Source of the DNA: JAHJDR01 sp964609965
Lineage (GTDB): Bacteria; UBA10199; JADGCS01
Direction: 5' to 3'
NCBI GenBank assembly: GCA_964609965.1
Contig: CAZSTS010000003.1
Span: 186,001 to 250,000 of the forward strand
DNA: 64,000 bases
The notes under the pieces were generated by a model. It saw only the letters and a program-made list of their open reading frames with translations, was not told where the DNA came from and searched no databases. This document shows, in pieces, positions 15,633-24,358 of the stretch. How positions within the stretch are numbered: the first letter of the stretch is position 1; each line of letters begins with the position of its first letter. A program made the position numbers and the translations under genes.

Positions 15633-17294
15633 ATGCGAGCAACAGTCCCCTTTAAAATCACCTCAGATAATGACATAATGAGCGTTTTTGAGAATTCATT
15701 TCAAAAGCTCCAAAAAGCTCAGGAAAAAATATTTTTTTCGAGCCGTCTTTGTAATGATATTAAAATAGCCTTTATCGAAGCTGTAGCAAATGCTGTCAAA
15801 CATGCTGGAGAACTAAAGAAGCACGGTGCTGTCGAGGGTAAGTTTGTCTTGGATGATAAAGTCATTGGGTTTGAAGTCTACGATCACGGAGCAGGATTCG
15901 CTATTGACGAAATTCCCGTGCCCAATCTTAATGATCTTAAGGCTTCTGGCCGTGGTGTTTTTATGATGAAGCAACTTGGGGATATTGTGACTTATCGGGA
16001 GCAAAAAAATCACAACACTTTGCTTTTTAAAAGAAATCTTGTTGGTCATCATGGGAGTTCTCGCGAGCTTGATTTACTTTATGATCTTAGCGAAGCCATT
16101 ATTAGTAATGCGAGCAAAGAAGAAGTTTACCAAATTGTACTAGGACAGGCCTTAGAGCTGTTTCATGTAGAGAGAGCTTCGATCCTTATTTATGATGAAA
16201 AGGAAAAGGTGCTCAAAGTAGCTGCTAGCCGAGGGATTCCTCAAAAAGTGCAGAAGCAAACATCGGTGCGCTCAGGTGAAGGCGTGAGTGGTTATGTTTT
16301 TCAACACTCAAGACCCTTGCTCATAGAAGATGTTGATAGAAATACTCGCGGCATAGAAAAAAAGGAACATTATAAAACATCATCTTTTATTTCAGCTCCT
16401 ATGATCTGTTCACCACTGAGGTTAGATGAGAAGCCCATTGGTGTTATAAATCTCACAGATCGCATTGATGGCAAAAGCTTTACAAAAAAAGACCTCAAAT
16501 TGCTTTCTACAATAGCCAATCAAGCGATGGCCTGTTTGTATATTAGGGGGTTGGTAGATGAAATCAAAGAAAAGAACAGGCTTGAACAAGAGATGGAGCA
16601 GGTTCGTGTTATTCAAAGTTCTTATTTGCCAATAAAGCCACCAAAAGTGCCAGGGTATAAAATAGCTGGTCGTTGTGAAATGGCTCAATCAGTTGGTGGA
16701 GATTATTTTGATTTTCTGTATTTTGATCCACTGCTGTATCTTGTTGTGGCCGATGTTTCTGGCCATAATACAAGCAGCGCTGTGACCATGGTCAATTTTC
16801 GTTCTCAGCTCAAAGCTTACCTTAATGAGTTGTCAGATCCTGCCAATATATTAACTAAACTTAATAAATCCCTTTATCACGATCTCACTCATGCGGAGCA
16901 ATTTGTATCATGTTTGCTGGTCAAAATTCATACAAAAACAGGGCAGTTTGAATTAGCTAATGCGGGTCATTATCCTCCTGTCTTTCTAAAAACTCATGTG
17001 CCCATTACTGAGGCAGGTATTGTGCTTGGTGTTCAAGAGAATGAGGAATACAAAACAATAAAAGGTAAGATCAATCAAGACGATGGCATGATTATGTACA
17101 CAGATGGCGTGATCGAAAGCATGGATGGAGAGTGCAATGTATTTGGTTTGAGTCGACTTCATGAGATAGTTTCAAACAAAAGTTCTGATGCCAGTCAGGT
17201 TTTAGTGGATCATATTATTGATTCTGTATTAGGCTATAGAGCGAGTGCTGGTGTGTTGGATGACATTACTGTTGTGGGAGTGAGAAGAGGTTAA
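15633..17294 (+). CDS. RsbW-like HATPase + GAF + PP2C (SpoIIE-type) fusion
   Basis: A 553-residue three-domain signalling protein. Residues 1-135 form an anti-sigma-factor-type HATPase: AFIEAVANAVKHA is the N box, then FEVYDHGAGF and GRGVFMMKQLGD. Residues 145-310 form a GAF domain. Residues 335-553 form a SpoIIE/RsbU-type PP2C phosphatase with SVGGDYFDF, VVADVSGHN and YTDGVIES metal-binding blocks. This puts the serine kinase-like and phosphatase activities that act on the STAS protein in one chain, with the GAF domain as the probable sensor. It is tightly coupled to the STAS gene, and folC follows after 11 bases. Confidence 0.88.
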   Translation: MRATVPFKITSDNDIMSVFENSFQKLQKAQEKIFFSSRLCNDIKIAFIEAVANAVKHAGELKKHGAVEGKFVLDDKVIGFEVYDHGAGFAIDEIPVPNLNDLKASGRGVFMMKQLGDIVTYREQKNHNTLLFKRNLVGHHGSSRELDLLYDLSEAIISNASKEEVYQIVLGQALELFHVERASILIYDEKEKVLKVAASRGIPQKVQKQTSVRSGEGVSGYVFQHSRPLLIEDVDRNTRGIEKKEHYKTSSFISAPMICSPLRLDEKPIGVINLTDRIDGKSFTKKDLKLLSTIANQAMACLYIRGLVDEIKEKNRLEQEMEQVRVIQSSYLPIKPPKVPGYKIAGRCEMAQSVGGDYFDFLYFDPLLYLVVADVSGHNTSSAVTMVNFRSQLKAYLNELSDPANILTKLNKSLYHDLTHAEQFVSCLLVKIHTKTGQFELANAGHYPPVFLKTHVPITEAGIVLGVQENEEYKTIKGKINQDDGMIMYTDGVIESMDGECNVFGLSRLHEIVSNKSSDASQVLVDHIIDSVLGYRASAGVLDDITVVGVRRG

Positions 17295-17305
17295 GAAAAA
17301 AGAGA

Positions 17306-18556
17306 ATGGCAGATAATTTAAAATCTTTTTATCAGCATCTTGATAAAATCAGTGACCGTGGTGTGCGGGCAGGTTTAGAACGCATAGAAAAGGCCATGCA
17401 GATATTAGGTCATCCTGATCGAAATTATAAAATCATACATATTGCGGGCACAAATGGAAAAGGAACCGTTTGCAGTTTCATTGCACAATTACTAGCGAAA
17501 AGTGGGTATAAGGTTGGTTTAACGTTGTCTCCTCACGTAGATGACTACCAAGAGCGAATCCAGGTTTCTCATCAAACAAACTCAAAACTAGGTCTTATTC
17601 CAGAGCAGGATCTCATAGATACACATGAGGTTCTTCTGGACAAACTCCCAGATTCATTAGGGCTCACTTATTTTGAATGGGGTGTTTTGTTGGCATTACA
17701 ATATTTTTCTGATCAATCAGTGGATTTTGCTGTTTTAGAAACAGGCTTAGGAGGGCGATGGGATGGCTCAAATGTCATCACTCACTCTGTTCTGTCCGGT
17801 ATTACAAGTATTGGTCTGGATCACATGGATTACCTGGGTGAGACAACTCAAAAGATACTAATGGAAAAACTACAGATTGTGAGACCAAAATCAGATTTTC
17901 TCTTTTTTTCAACTGGTTCCAAAGAGGGGGATTTATTAAATACAGCTAAGAAGTTTTGTGAGGAAAGAAATACAAAGATTCATTTTGCAAAAGAGCATTA
18001 TCATTGCTTTGATCGGGAGCTTCCAAAAGATAATTTACCAACGTGTTTTCGTGAAAATCTTTTATATGCCTTAGCAGCAGGCAAGATTTTGGAGAAACAG
18101 GGTTTTAATATTCAATACGATGATTTTTTAGAGGGTGACGTTTCATTGCCTCCAGCCAGGTTAGAAACCATATCAACTCACCCTTTGATCATTCGAGATG
18201 GAGCTCATAATGAACCAGCTCTTCGACTCTTAAAAGCATATCTTGAAGAAAAGCTTCACAATGATTATGATCTTGTTTTTGGTTGTTTGAAAAGTCGTGA
18301 TTTTTTAAAGCTGGCTAAGATTGTTTTGTCCTCTCATCAAAATTACTGGACTGAATTTGAGGCGGGTCCACGGACAGCATCCAAAGAGGTTTATGATAGG
18401 GCCAAAGCATTGTATGGAGGAGAGGTTGTATCCATAGGAAATCATTTAAAAAACCAGCTTCTTTCACGTAAAAAAAGTAGACCTGTACTCGTGTGCGGTT
18501 CGTTCTATTTATGTTCACAGTTTAAGGAAATGTGGGAAACTGGGTCGAAGGTCTAA
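17306..18556 (+). CDS. folC: Folylpolyglutamate / dihydrofolate synthase FolC
   Basis: A 416-residue Mur-ligase-family enzyme that adds glutamate to dihydropteroate and to folates using ATP. Diagnostic blocks are IIHIAGTNGKGTVCSFI (P-loop of the family), LTLSPHVDDYQERIQV, ETGLGGRWDGSNVI, SIGLDHMDYLG and the C-terminal IRDGAHNEPALRLL (usual DGAHNP). The length is typical. It sits 11 bases after the phosphatase gene and may be cotranscribed with the signalling block, which is an unusual context. A heptamer array starts three bases after its stop. Confidence 0.93.
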   Translation: MADNLKSFYQHLDKISDRGVRAGLERIEKAMQILGHPDRNYKIIHIAGTNGKGTVCSFIAQLLAKSGYKVGLTLSPHVDDYQERIQVSHQTNSKLGLIPEQDLIDTHEVLLDKLPDSLGLTYFEWGVLLALQYFSDQSVDFAVLETGLGGRWDGSNVITHSVLSGITSIGLDHMDYLGETTQKILMEKLQIVRPKSDFLFFSTGSKEGDLLNTAKKFCEERNTKIHFAKEHYHCFDRELPKDNLPTCFRENLLYALAAGKILEKQGFNIQYDDFLEGDVSLPPARLETISTHPLIIRDGAHNEPALRLLKAYLEEKLHNDYDLVFGCLKSRDFLKLAKIVLSSHQNYWTEFEAGPRTASKEVYDRAKALYGGEVVSIGNHLKNQLLSRKKSRPVLVCGSFYLCSQFKEMWETGSKV

Positions 18557-18558
18557 TG

Positions 18559-18593
18559 AGGGCTCAAGGCTCAGGGCTCAAGGTATAAGGTCA
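18559..18593. repeat. Heptamer array, five units of AGGGCTC/AAGGTCA type
   Basis: Units are agggctc, aaggctc, agggctc, aaggtat and aaggtca, beginning three bases after the folC stop and ending shortly before the ribosome site of the next gene. Confidence 0.85.
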
Positions 18594-18607
18594 AAATTGG
18601 GGGTTAA

Positions 18608-19609
18608 ATGAAAAAGATTATTATATTATTAGTGATTAGTTTGCTTATTCCTTTTTCTGCTTATGCAGAAGTTTCACAAACTTTATTAGGTGCGGTTCAG
18701 CAGCTTTATAATTCTAATTTTAGCTCAGCTAAGAAAACCGCTGATAATCATATTGCGGCTCATCCAGATGATCCAGCCGGGTATCTTGTGAGAGGGATGG
18801 CCAATGAGTGGTATCAGTTGGCTCGCAACAAAGGAAAAACCTTAAACAAGAAGATCATGTCTGATTATCAAAAAGCAAGGCGTCTTGCTGATGCAGCTCT
18901 TAAAAAGGATAAAAACAATTTAGACAAAAAAGTCATGCTTGGGAATGCCTATGTTTATATCTCTAAAAAACAGATTGATACAGGTCATAAGATGCAGGCT
19001 GGTTTTAGTCTCAAACAAGCTAAAAATTTGATGAATGAAGTTTTAGCATCAAATCCTGGAAATCAAGACGCTAATTTTGCTGTTGGATTGTTTAATTATT
19101 TTGCGGCGAGTGTTCCTCCGGGTTTTCGTTGGCTGGCCAACTTGGTAGGGTTTAAGGGGAATCGAGCCAAAGGTTTGAGTCATTTACAAAAAGCAGTTTC
19201 GACAAGAAGCCTCACACAAAACGATGCTCTTTATATGTTGTTTTATATTTATGGTCGAAAAGAAGGGGCTTTTTCAACAGGGTTAAACTATGCTAGTCGT
19301 TTGTATAAGTCATTTCCTTCAAACAAAGTTTTTCTGTTCAATTATGCCGAAATGCTTTTCAGAACAAAAAAGATACAAGAGTCACGAGGCAAGTTTCAAG
19401 AGTATTTTGATTACTGTGGCTCACATAAAAACTATTGCAGTCGCAATTTTCTTTTTCTTTCAAATTATTTCATGGCCTGGAGTTATATGGATGAAAAAGA
19501 CTACGCAGGGGCTAAGGGGTATTTGATTCAGGCTAAAAAGCTAGACAAAAAGAAATATAAAAGTAGGACTACTGATATTAAAAAGTGGTCAAAGAAGGCA
19601 GGGATATAA
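18608..19609 (+). CDS. Exported TPR-containing protein
   Basis: A 333-residue protein with a Sec signal peptide (MKKIIILLVISLLIPFSAYA, cut after AYA). The mature part is built of tetratricopeptide-like helix pairs: the LLGAVQQLYNSNFSSAKKTADNHIAAHPDDPAGYLVRGMA segment at residues 24-64, ANFAVGLFNYFAAS near residue 160, and KVFLFNYAEMLFRTKKIQESR near residue 240. It is Lys-rich at the C-terminus. It is probably periplasmic and acts as a scaffold or partner-binding protein; no enzymatic motif is seen. The MITE-like element begins two bases after its stop. Confidence 0.75.
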   Translation: MKKIIILLVISLLIPFSAYAEVSQTLLGAVQQLYNSNFSSAKKTADNHIAAHPDDPAGYLVRGMANEWYQLARNKGKTLNKKIMSDYQKARRLADAALKKDKNNLDKKVMLGNAYVYISKKQIDTGHKMQAGFSLKQAKNLMNEVLASNPGNQDANFAVGLFNYFAASVPPGFRWLANLVGFKGNRAKGLSHLQKAVSTRSLTQNDALYMLFYIYGRKEGAFSTGLNYASRLYKSFPSNKVFLFNYAEMLFRTKKIQESRGKFQEYFDYCGSHKNYCSRNFLFLSNYFMAWSYMDEKDYAGAKGYLIQAKKLDKKKYKSRTTDIKKWSKKAGI

Positions 19610-19611
19610 TA

Positions 19612-19760
19612 TTCGTACAACACTAGTTTTTCTTCATTTGCTGCGTTGGCCGTAACCTTAATTTAAGGCAAGAATTAACAAAAAAGCTAATCTATCATAA
19701 AGACTAATTCGGGTTCGTTAGGCAGAACTTACAAATTCAGAAAAACTAGTATTGTACGAA
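19612..19760. mobile_element. MITE-like element with 21-bp terminal inverted repeats
   Basis: A 149-base segment with ends ttcgtacaacactagttttt+c and g+aaaaactagtattgtacgaa, which pair over 21 bases with one mismatch. It contains no gene. Next to the left end is a tcatttgctgcgttgg string, close to the catctactgcgttgg string at the same place in the element at 53675. It is probably a non-autonomous element moved by a transposase encoded elsewhere. Confidence 0.7.
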
Positions 19761-19777
19761 ATGGTGTTGTTTGGGGA

Positions 19778-19996
19778 TTATTTATAGATATACTTTTCTT
19801 CTTCATCTTCAAAAAAACTTTTGATGTATGTGAGAACGTTCTCCCACGCAGAAGCTTTTTCTTCTCCTTGGTCGGTGTATTTTTGTGCCTCAGGGTTTTC
19901 GTCTAGGATGTATTGATCGAGTTTTGGGAGAACATAGTAATGGAGGACGAGAAGACAAACAAAAATGAAAAGTAGCCATTTTTTCATGGCTTTCAC
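19778..19996 (-). CDS. Small single-pass membrane protein
   Basis: A 72-residue protein with one N-terminal membrane segment (WLLFIFVCLLVLHYYVL) and an acidic soluble tail (DENPEAQKYTDQGEEKAS, EDEEEK). Its GTG start directly follows the stop of the matrixin gene; an ATG three codons in is equally possible. The tight arrangement implies translation coupled to the protease. Function unknown; it could assist export or anchoring of the protease. Confidence 0.5.
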   Translation of the reverse strand: MKAMKKWLLFIFVCLLVLHYYVLPKLDQYILDENPEAQKYTDQGEEKASAWENVLTYIKSFFEDEEEKYIYK

Positions 19997-21568
19997 TTAC
20001 ATCGTTTTAGGAGATTCTTCAATTAACTTTCTTCTCCTTTGCAAGGGAACAAATATCAATAAAAGGCTGAGTAATATAAGAAAGAGAGTGTAATTTTGAG
20101 GGGTTGCTTTAGTTTTGAGTGAACAGCTTGATAGGTTTGTTGTTTCGTCGGTAGAGTTCAGTGAAGCAGAAATATCAATCTCATCAATCAAGCTAACTAG
20201 AGCTTTATTATTAAGGGATCCTTCAAGAGGGCAATACATGTCATCGTCATCTGCCATGTGAAAATTAGAGTTTTCTTCAAAGTAAGTGTAGCTAATTCTG
20301 TCTAGAGAGGCATCAATAGCTGTCCGTGAAGCCAGTGTGATGTCGATGTTTTGAATGTTGCTACTATTAATTCTCACAAAACTGTAATTGTCATTATCTT
20401 CGTTTGACATATCATTTTCATTATAAAATTCAGCTCTTCCTTGAATGTCTGCTAAAGAAGAATCAAATCTTGCAATGGATGTGGCAAATAATTCCGGAAT
20501 TTCTTGAACATCCACTGTATAATCTCCTGAATTCAGAAGGGGAATAATGTAAATCCCTAGGTCATCATCATCTAAACAGTTTTGAATATTAAAATGGCTT
20601 GAAGTGCCATTATTTGCTGTCGTGCTCGAATTGCTGCAGATAATACTAGTGGCTTGCGAATAAGTTTCGCAGAGAGGAGATTCGTTATTTCTGATACTCA
20701 CAACAAGTGTATCCATGGGAGTTCCATTTGCATCAGTGACTTCGCCAGATATGCTGTTTTCGATTTCTGCACCGTACATCCATTGCAATGTGGCAATATC
20801 GTCAGGGTGAAGGCTAATGAGATGTGCACCAGTTCCTCTGATAAAGCGAGGAAACATGGTGGGGAGATAGCGAGCATAATGAGTATCGATTGTTCCAGAG
20901 AGAATATCCTGATACATTTGGTAATGCGAGAGAGTGTGATCAAGACCTATGACGTGGCCTAGTTCGTGTACGATGATGGCGAATAGATCTATGAGTTCCA
21001 AATCCTGGACAGCGTCTGATTGGTCATTATAGTAGAGTCCATTAATGAATAGATGGGAGCTGATAATGTACTCGGGATTATTGTAGGATCCTTTGATACC
21101 TGTTAAAGATTGAGCTCCAGAAGCTCCTTCACTTCCTTTGGCTTCCAAAATTTCACCGGTATTATCAAAGCCAATAACGATGTAATTATCTCTTTGTGAG
21201 TTTGTGGTGAGGTCTGTATTTGTGGGATTGGCTTCGGCGTAGATGTGATTGCCTGCGATTGATTCCCAATTATCGATTGTAATTTCTTCTTCTTCTGTTC
21301 CAATATATTCAAATTCAATGCCTGTATCAGAAACACTTTCCCAGATACTAAAGGCTTCTTGTACGAGGGCGAGTGATTGTTCAAAACTCAATTTGCCTAA
21401 ACCCTTTGGATCAACTTTGTATTTGATTGTTTTAGAAGTGTCCCAGACAAGAGGTGTGTCTTGGCTCGCCATGTAAAGAGGATTGCCTGCGTAAACTTTT
21501 GGAGTGCCGAGCACTGAAAAGAGTACGATAAAAATCATCAATAAGAAAATGTGTGAAAATCGAACCAT
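19997..21568 (-). CDS. Matrixin-type zinc metalloprotease with C-terminal anchor
   Basis: A 523-residue exported protease. It has a Sec signal at 1-27, then a metzincin domain with the complete zinc motif VHELGHVIGLDHT near residue 205 (HExxHxxGxxH) and LHPDDIATLQWMYG, the typical matrixin end segment. A region at about 270-480 resembles an extracellular beta-domain. The C-terminus is CSLKTKATPQ, then a hydrophobic stretch (LFLILLSLLLIFVPL), then RRRK. That Cys, membrane helix, Arg-cluster layout resembles MYXO-CTERM-type sorting tails and implies surface anchoring or processing. It is followed without gap by a small membrane protein. Confidence 0.82.
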   Translation of the reverse strand: MVRFSHIFLLMIFIVLFSVLGTPKVYAGNPLYMASQDTPLVWDTSKTIKYKVDPKGLGKLSFEQSLALVQEAFSIWESVSDTGIEFEYIGTEEEEITIDNWESIAGNHIYAEANPTNTDLTTNSQRDNYIVIGFDNTGEILEAKGSEGASGAQSLTGIKGSYNNPEYIISSHLFINGLYYNDQSDAVQDLELIDLFAIIVHELGHVIGLDHTLSHYQMYQDILSGTIDTHYARYLPTMFPRFIRGTGAHLISLHPDDIATLQWMYGAEIENSISGEVTDANGTPMDTLVVSIRNNESPLCETYSQATSIICSNSSTTANNGTSSHFNIQNCLDDDDLGIYIIPLLNSGDYTVDVQEIPELFATSIARFDSSLADIQGRAEFYNENDMSNEDNDNYSFVRINSSNIQNIDITLASRTAIDASLDRISYTYFEENSNFHMADDDDMYCPLEGSLNNKALVSLIDEIDISASLNSTDETTNLSSCSLKTKATPQNYTLFLILLSLLLIFVPLQRRRKLIEESPKTM

Positions 21569-21840
21569 AGTATTAAAGTCAAACTACCTTAAATATTTAG
21601 TTATTAGATAGATACTTATCTTTTCGTCAATTTTCACCAAAAGTTGTGTGAAGGACGTGATGTTTATAAAAAATGTGAATAACTATGTAACCAATTGATA
21701 TTATTAAAATTAACAGGTGTCAATTTCTCGTTTTTCGTAGGGGTAGGCCTTGTGCCTACCCGAATATTATTATCAATTTTACGGGCGCCCACAAGGGACG
21801 CCCCTACAGTTAATATCCAAGTTTATTCTTTTAATCTGAT
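21569..21840. other. Intergenic region with inverted GTAGGGG repeat pair
   Basis: This region separates the start of the matrixin gene (minus) from the end of murJ (minus). The first 100 bases are AT-rich leader sequence; the rest is dominated by the palindromic repeat pair at 21738-21807. Confidence 0.5.
21738..21807. repeat. Inverted pair of palindromic GTAGGGG...CCTACCCG units
   Basis: One imperfect palindrome lies at 21738-21763 (gtaggggtagg...cctacccg) and a second in opposite orientation at 21782-21807 (cgggcgccc...gcccctac), separated by 18 bases. A related single unit lies at 51023-51049. This is a REP-like dispersed repeat and can fold into hairpins that could end murJ transcripts. 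Confidence 0.7.
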
Positions 21841-23505
21841 TTATCGAGCCAGTTTTTTCAGTATCTTACTTAAGAAAAACTGAGCATCTTTGACTTTGAG
21901 AAGGTAGGCTGTTCCAAAATAAACAGGGAGAGCCACAGCCATGGGGATGAGGACGTAAATGAATTTTTGAGAAAGCGATTCAGTGCCAAAGTGTTGCTGA
22001 AGATATTCCAGACTAAAGTAAACAGCTATTCCCATAATAACAGCTGCTAAAACCGTTTTTAAAGTATTGAGCCAAAGGTTCATTGTCCACACGCCTTTCA
22101 ATTTTTTTCTAAAAAAGAAAGCCTGCAAACTCACATCAATAAAAGCCACAATAGCTGTGCAAAGGGCGATGGCCCAATGGTCAAGTCTGAGTACAAAAAT
22201 AAAAATGCTGTTGATCAGAGCGTTAATCGCAATCGACAAAAGTGAGATCTTCATGGGGGTCTTGGCATCATGAAAAGCTAAGTAGGCAGGTTGATAGATT
22301 TTGATTAATGCGTATGAAGAAATACCTAAGGCATAGGCCTTAAGGGCATAAGCTGTTTGGAAGGTGTCGTTTGAATCAAAATGACCATGTCCATAAATAA
22401 GAGAAATAATAGCTTGCCCGAGGATAATAAGCCCCACCATTGAGGGCAGGGTGAGAAAGAGGCTCATTTGAATAGAGGACGTGATAGATTCACGGAATTT
22501 TGTTTCGTTTCTTTGGATGGTCATTTGAGCAAGAACAGGGGCAAAGGCTGCGGCAATGGACACTCCAAAGAGTCCTAAGGGAAACTGCATGAGACGAAAA
22601 GAAAATTGGAGGTAAGACACAGAACCATCAGCGAGAAGTGAGGCAAATACTGTGTTAACAAGAACATTCACTTGAACAGCAGCACCAGCAATGATGGCAG
22701 GGCCTGTGAGCTTGAGAACTTTGATTAGGGCTGAATCTTTAAGTTGAAAATTTAGTTTTGGGAAAAACCCCAATTTTGATGCACTTGGAATTTGAAAAAG
22801 AAACTGCCCCAGGCCTCCAAGCAATGTTCCAAAGGCCATGCCTGATATGGCAGATGATAGCGCAAGGTAGTCAGAGGTTTCAAAGGGAATTCCATTAAAT
22901 ATTCTATCAAAGGTGTTTGAAATGTAATCGGGTGATAGCAGATAAGCTAATAGGAGCCCCACTGTAATGGAAATAAAATTACAAAACGTAGAAGCGCTAA
23001 AGGGGATAAAGAATTTCTTATTTGAGTTGAGGACTCCCATGAGAAGCGCTGCTAAAGAAACAAAAAAGATGTAAGGAAAAAGTATGCGCAAAAGATGAAC
23101 TGTGAGATCAAATTTTTGAGGATCTCTCAGAAATCCTGCTCCAATTACGCTCACAATCTGTGGGGCGAAGATTTCTCCTAAAATGACGGTAACACCCATC
23201 ACAAGGACGATGAAGGTAATCGTTTTATTGGCAAGAAGCCTGGCCTCTTCTTTTTGTCCTGTAGCGAGTTTTTGAGAGAAAATGGTGATAAAACTTTGTG
23301 ACAAGGCTCCTTCAGCAGCCAGGTCTCTCAAAAGATTTGGGATTCGAAAGGCTACATAGAATGCATCGAGCACTGCACCGGCCCCAAAAAAGAAGGCAAA
23401 AATCTGTTCACGGACAAGCCCAAGTATGCGACTTCCAAAAATCGCGATTGTAGCAATAAGAGCTCGTTTTTTTGTTCCTTTAGTATGGTCTGTGTCTATC
23501 GACAT
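21841..23505 (-). CDS. murJ: Lipid II flippase MurJ
   Basis: A 554-residue MATE/MOP-superfamily membrane protein with about 14 membrane segments. It moves lipid-linked peptidoglycan precursor (lipid II) across the inner membrane. The N-terminus has the family blocks SRILGLVREQIFAFFFGAGAVLDAFYVAFRIPNLLRDLAAEGALSQSFI, read here in parts: SRILGLVREQ, AFRIPNLLR, and EGALSQSFI. Basic loops between helices and the FPLGLFGVSIAAAFAPVLAQ block near residue 310 fit as well. Length is slightly above the usual 510-530. Confidence 0.94.
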   Translation of the reverse strand: MSIDTDHTKGTKKRALIATIAIFGSRILGLVREQIFAFFFGAGAVLDAFYVAFRIPNLLRDLAAEGALSQSFITIFSQKLATGQKEEARLLANKTITFIVLVMGVTVILGEIFAPQIVSVIGAGFLRDPQKFDLTVHLLRILFPYIFFVSLAALLMGVLNSNKKFFIPFSASTFCNFISITVGLLLAYLLSPDYISNTFDRIFNGIPFETSDYLALSSAISGMAFGTLLGGLGQFLFQIPSASKLGFFPKLNFQLKDSALIKVLKLTGPAIIAGAAVQVNVLVNTVFASLLADGSVSYLQFSFRLMQFPLGLFGVSIAAAFAPVLAQMTIQRNETKFRESITSSIQMSLFLTLPSMVGLIILGQAIISLIYGHGHFDSNDTFQTAYALKAYALGISSYALIKIYQPAYLAFHDAKTPMKISLLSIAINALINSIFIFVLRLDHWAIALCTAIVAFIDVSLQAFFFRKKLKGVWTMNLWLNTLKTVLAAVIMGIAVYFSLEYLQQHFGTESLSQKFIYVLIPMAVALPVYFGTAYLLKVKDAQFFLSKILKKLAR

Positions 23506-23551
23506 GATATGTATTTAATGACTCAAAATTGTAACAACGTAAAGTGAAAAT

Positions 23552-24277
23552 TTATTTGTTATTTAGTCGTTTTGGCAGGAAAAGAAGGGCTAGCACAACC
23601 ATGAGCCAAATAAGATCCACGCTGAGTAATAGCCATTGTTTTAAATAGATGGTGATACAGAGACCAAAACCAAAGATGCCAAAATAGAGGCCTAGAGCAA
23701 GGAGGTTGTTCAGGCGAGATGTTTTGCATTTTTTATCAAAGCCAAGAATATAAACCCCAACAAGATTTATGAGAAGGCTGACTAAAAACCAGCCTGCAAA
23801 ATTAGCTAATGTGATATCAAAATAAAAACCAGGTTCAGGATAATAATAAATTTCTCCCAAAAACCATTGTTTTCCCATATGTGTCACAGGGTCGATGATG
23901 ATATCTAAAATCGTTACGAGTAGTGCCGAAATAATAACAACCGTGATTTTGCGCATTGTGGACTTCGAACTCCTCAGTGCATAATTTGCGGCATATAATC
24001 CTGCAAAACACATAAACACATAAGAAACCGAGTCCCAAACAGGCACTCCATTATTGAGCCATTCGCCTTGGAGGTTTTCGTACTTGTAAAAATACCATCC
24101 ATAGGGAAAACCATAATTAATAGATAAGTATTCACTGAAAAAAGCTATGGTATAACCAAAGATAAGATAAGAAAACATCCATCGCCAATTGACTGCCTTA
24201 GTGGCTATTATCATATAAGATAACAAAAAGAGAATGACGTAAGGGCGTTTGATAATGGTTGTGATGAGAAAGTCCAT
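23552..24277 (-). CDS. Carotenoid biosynthesis (CruF / DUF422-like) membrane protein
   Basis: About 241 residues, with roughly seven membrane segments. I start it at ATG 24277, which follows AAGGA at a good distance; a TTG three codons earlier is the only longer option. The block NYGFPYGWYFY and the later VPVWDSVSYVFMCFAGLYAANYAL, together with DIIIDPVTHMGKQWFLGEIYYYPEPGFYFDITLANFAGW, match the carotenoid hydratase-like family (CruF, bisanhydrobacterioruberin hydratase). That family hydrates the end of a linear carotenoid. No other carotenoid gene lies in the window, so the substrate is uncertain. Confidence 0.7.
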   Translation of the reverse strand: MDFLITTIIKRPYVILFLLSYMIIATKAVNWRWMFSYLIFGYTIAFFSEYLSINYGFPYGWYFYKYENLQGEWLNNGVPVWDSVSYVFMCFAGLYAANYALRSSKSTMRKITVVIISALLVTILDIIIDPVTHMGKQWFLGEIYYYPEPGFYFDITLANFAGWFLVSLLINLVGVYILGFDKKCKTSRLNNLLALGLYFGIFGFGLCITIYLKQWLLLSVDLIWLMVVLALLFLPKRLNNK

Positions 24278-24358
24278 AAAAATCAATCCTTAGCAAACAG
24301 TTGACGACGTCACAGCTTAACAGGTATCGCATAATATAAATATAAACAAAGGTTTTTT

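Noticed and set aside
19612..19760. Element read as a simple terminator of the TPR gene
   Set aside because: The inverted repeats are over 100 bases apart, too far for a termination hairpin, and no T tract follows the stem.
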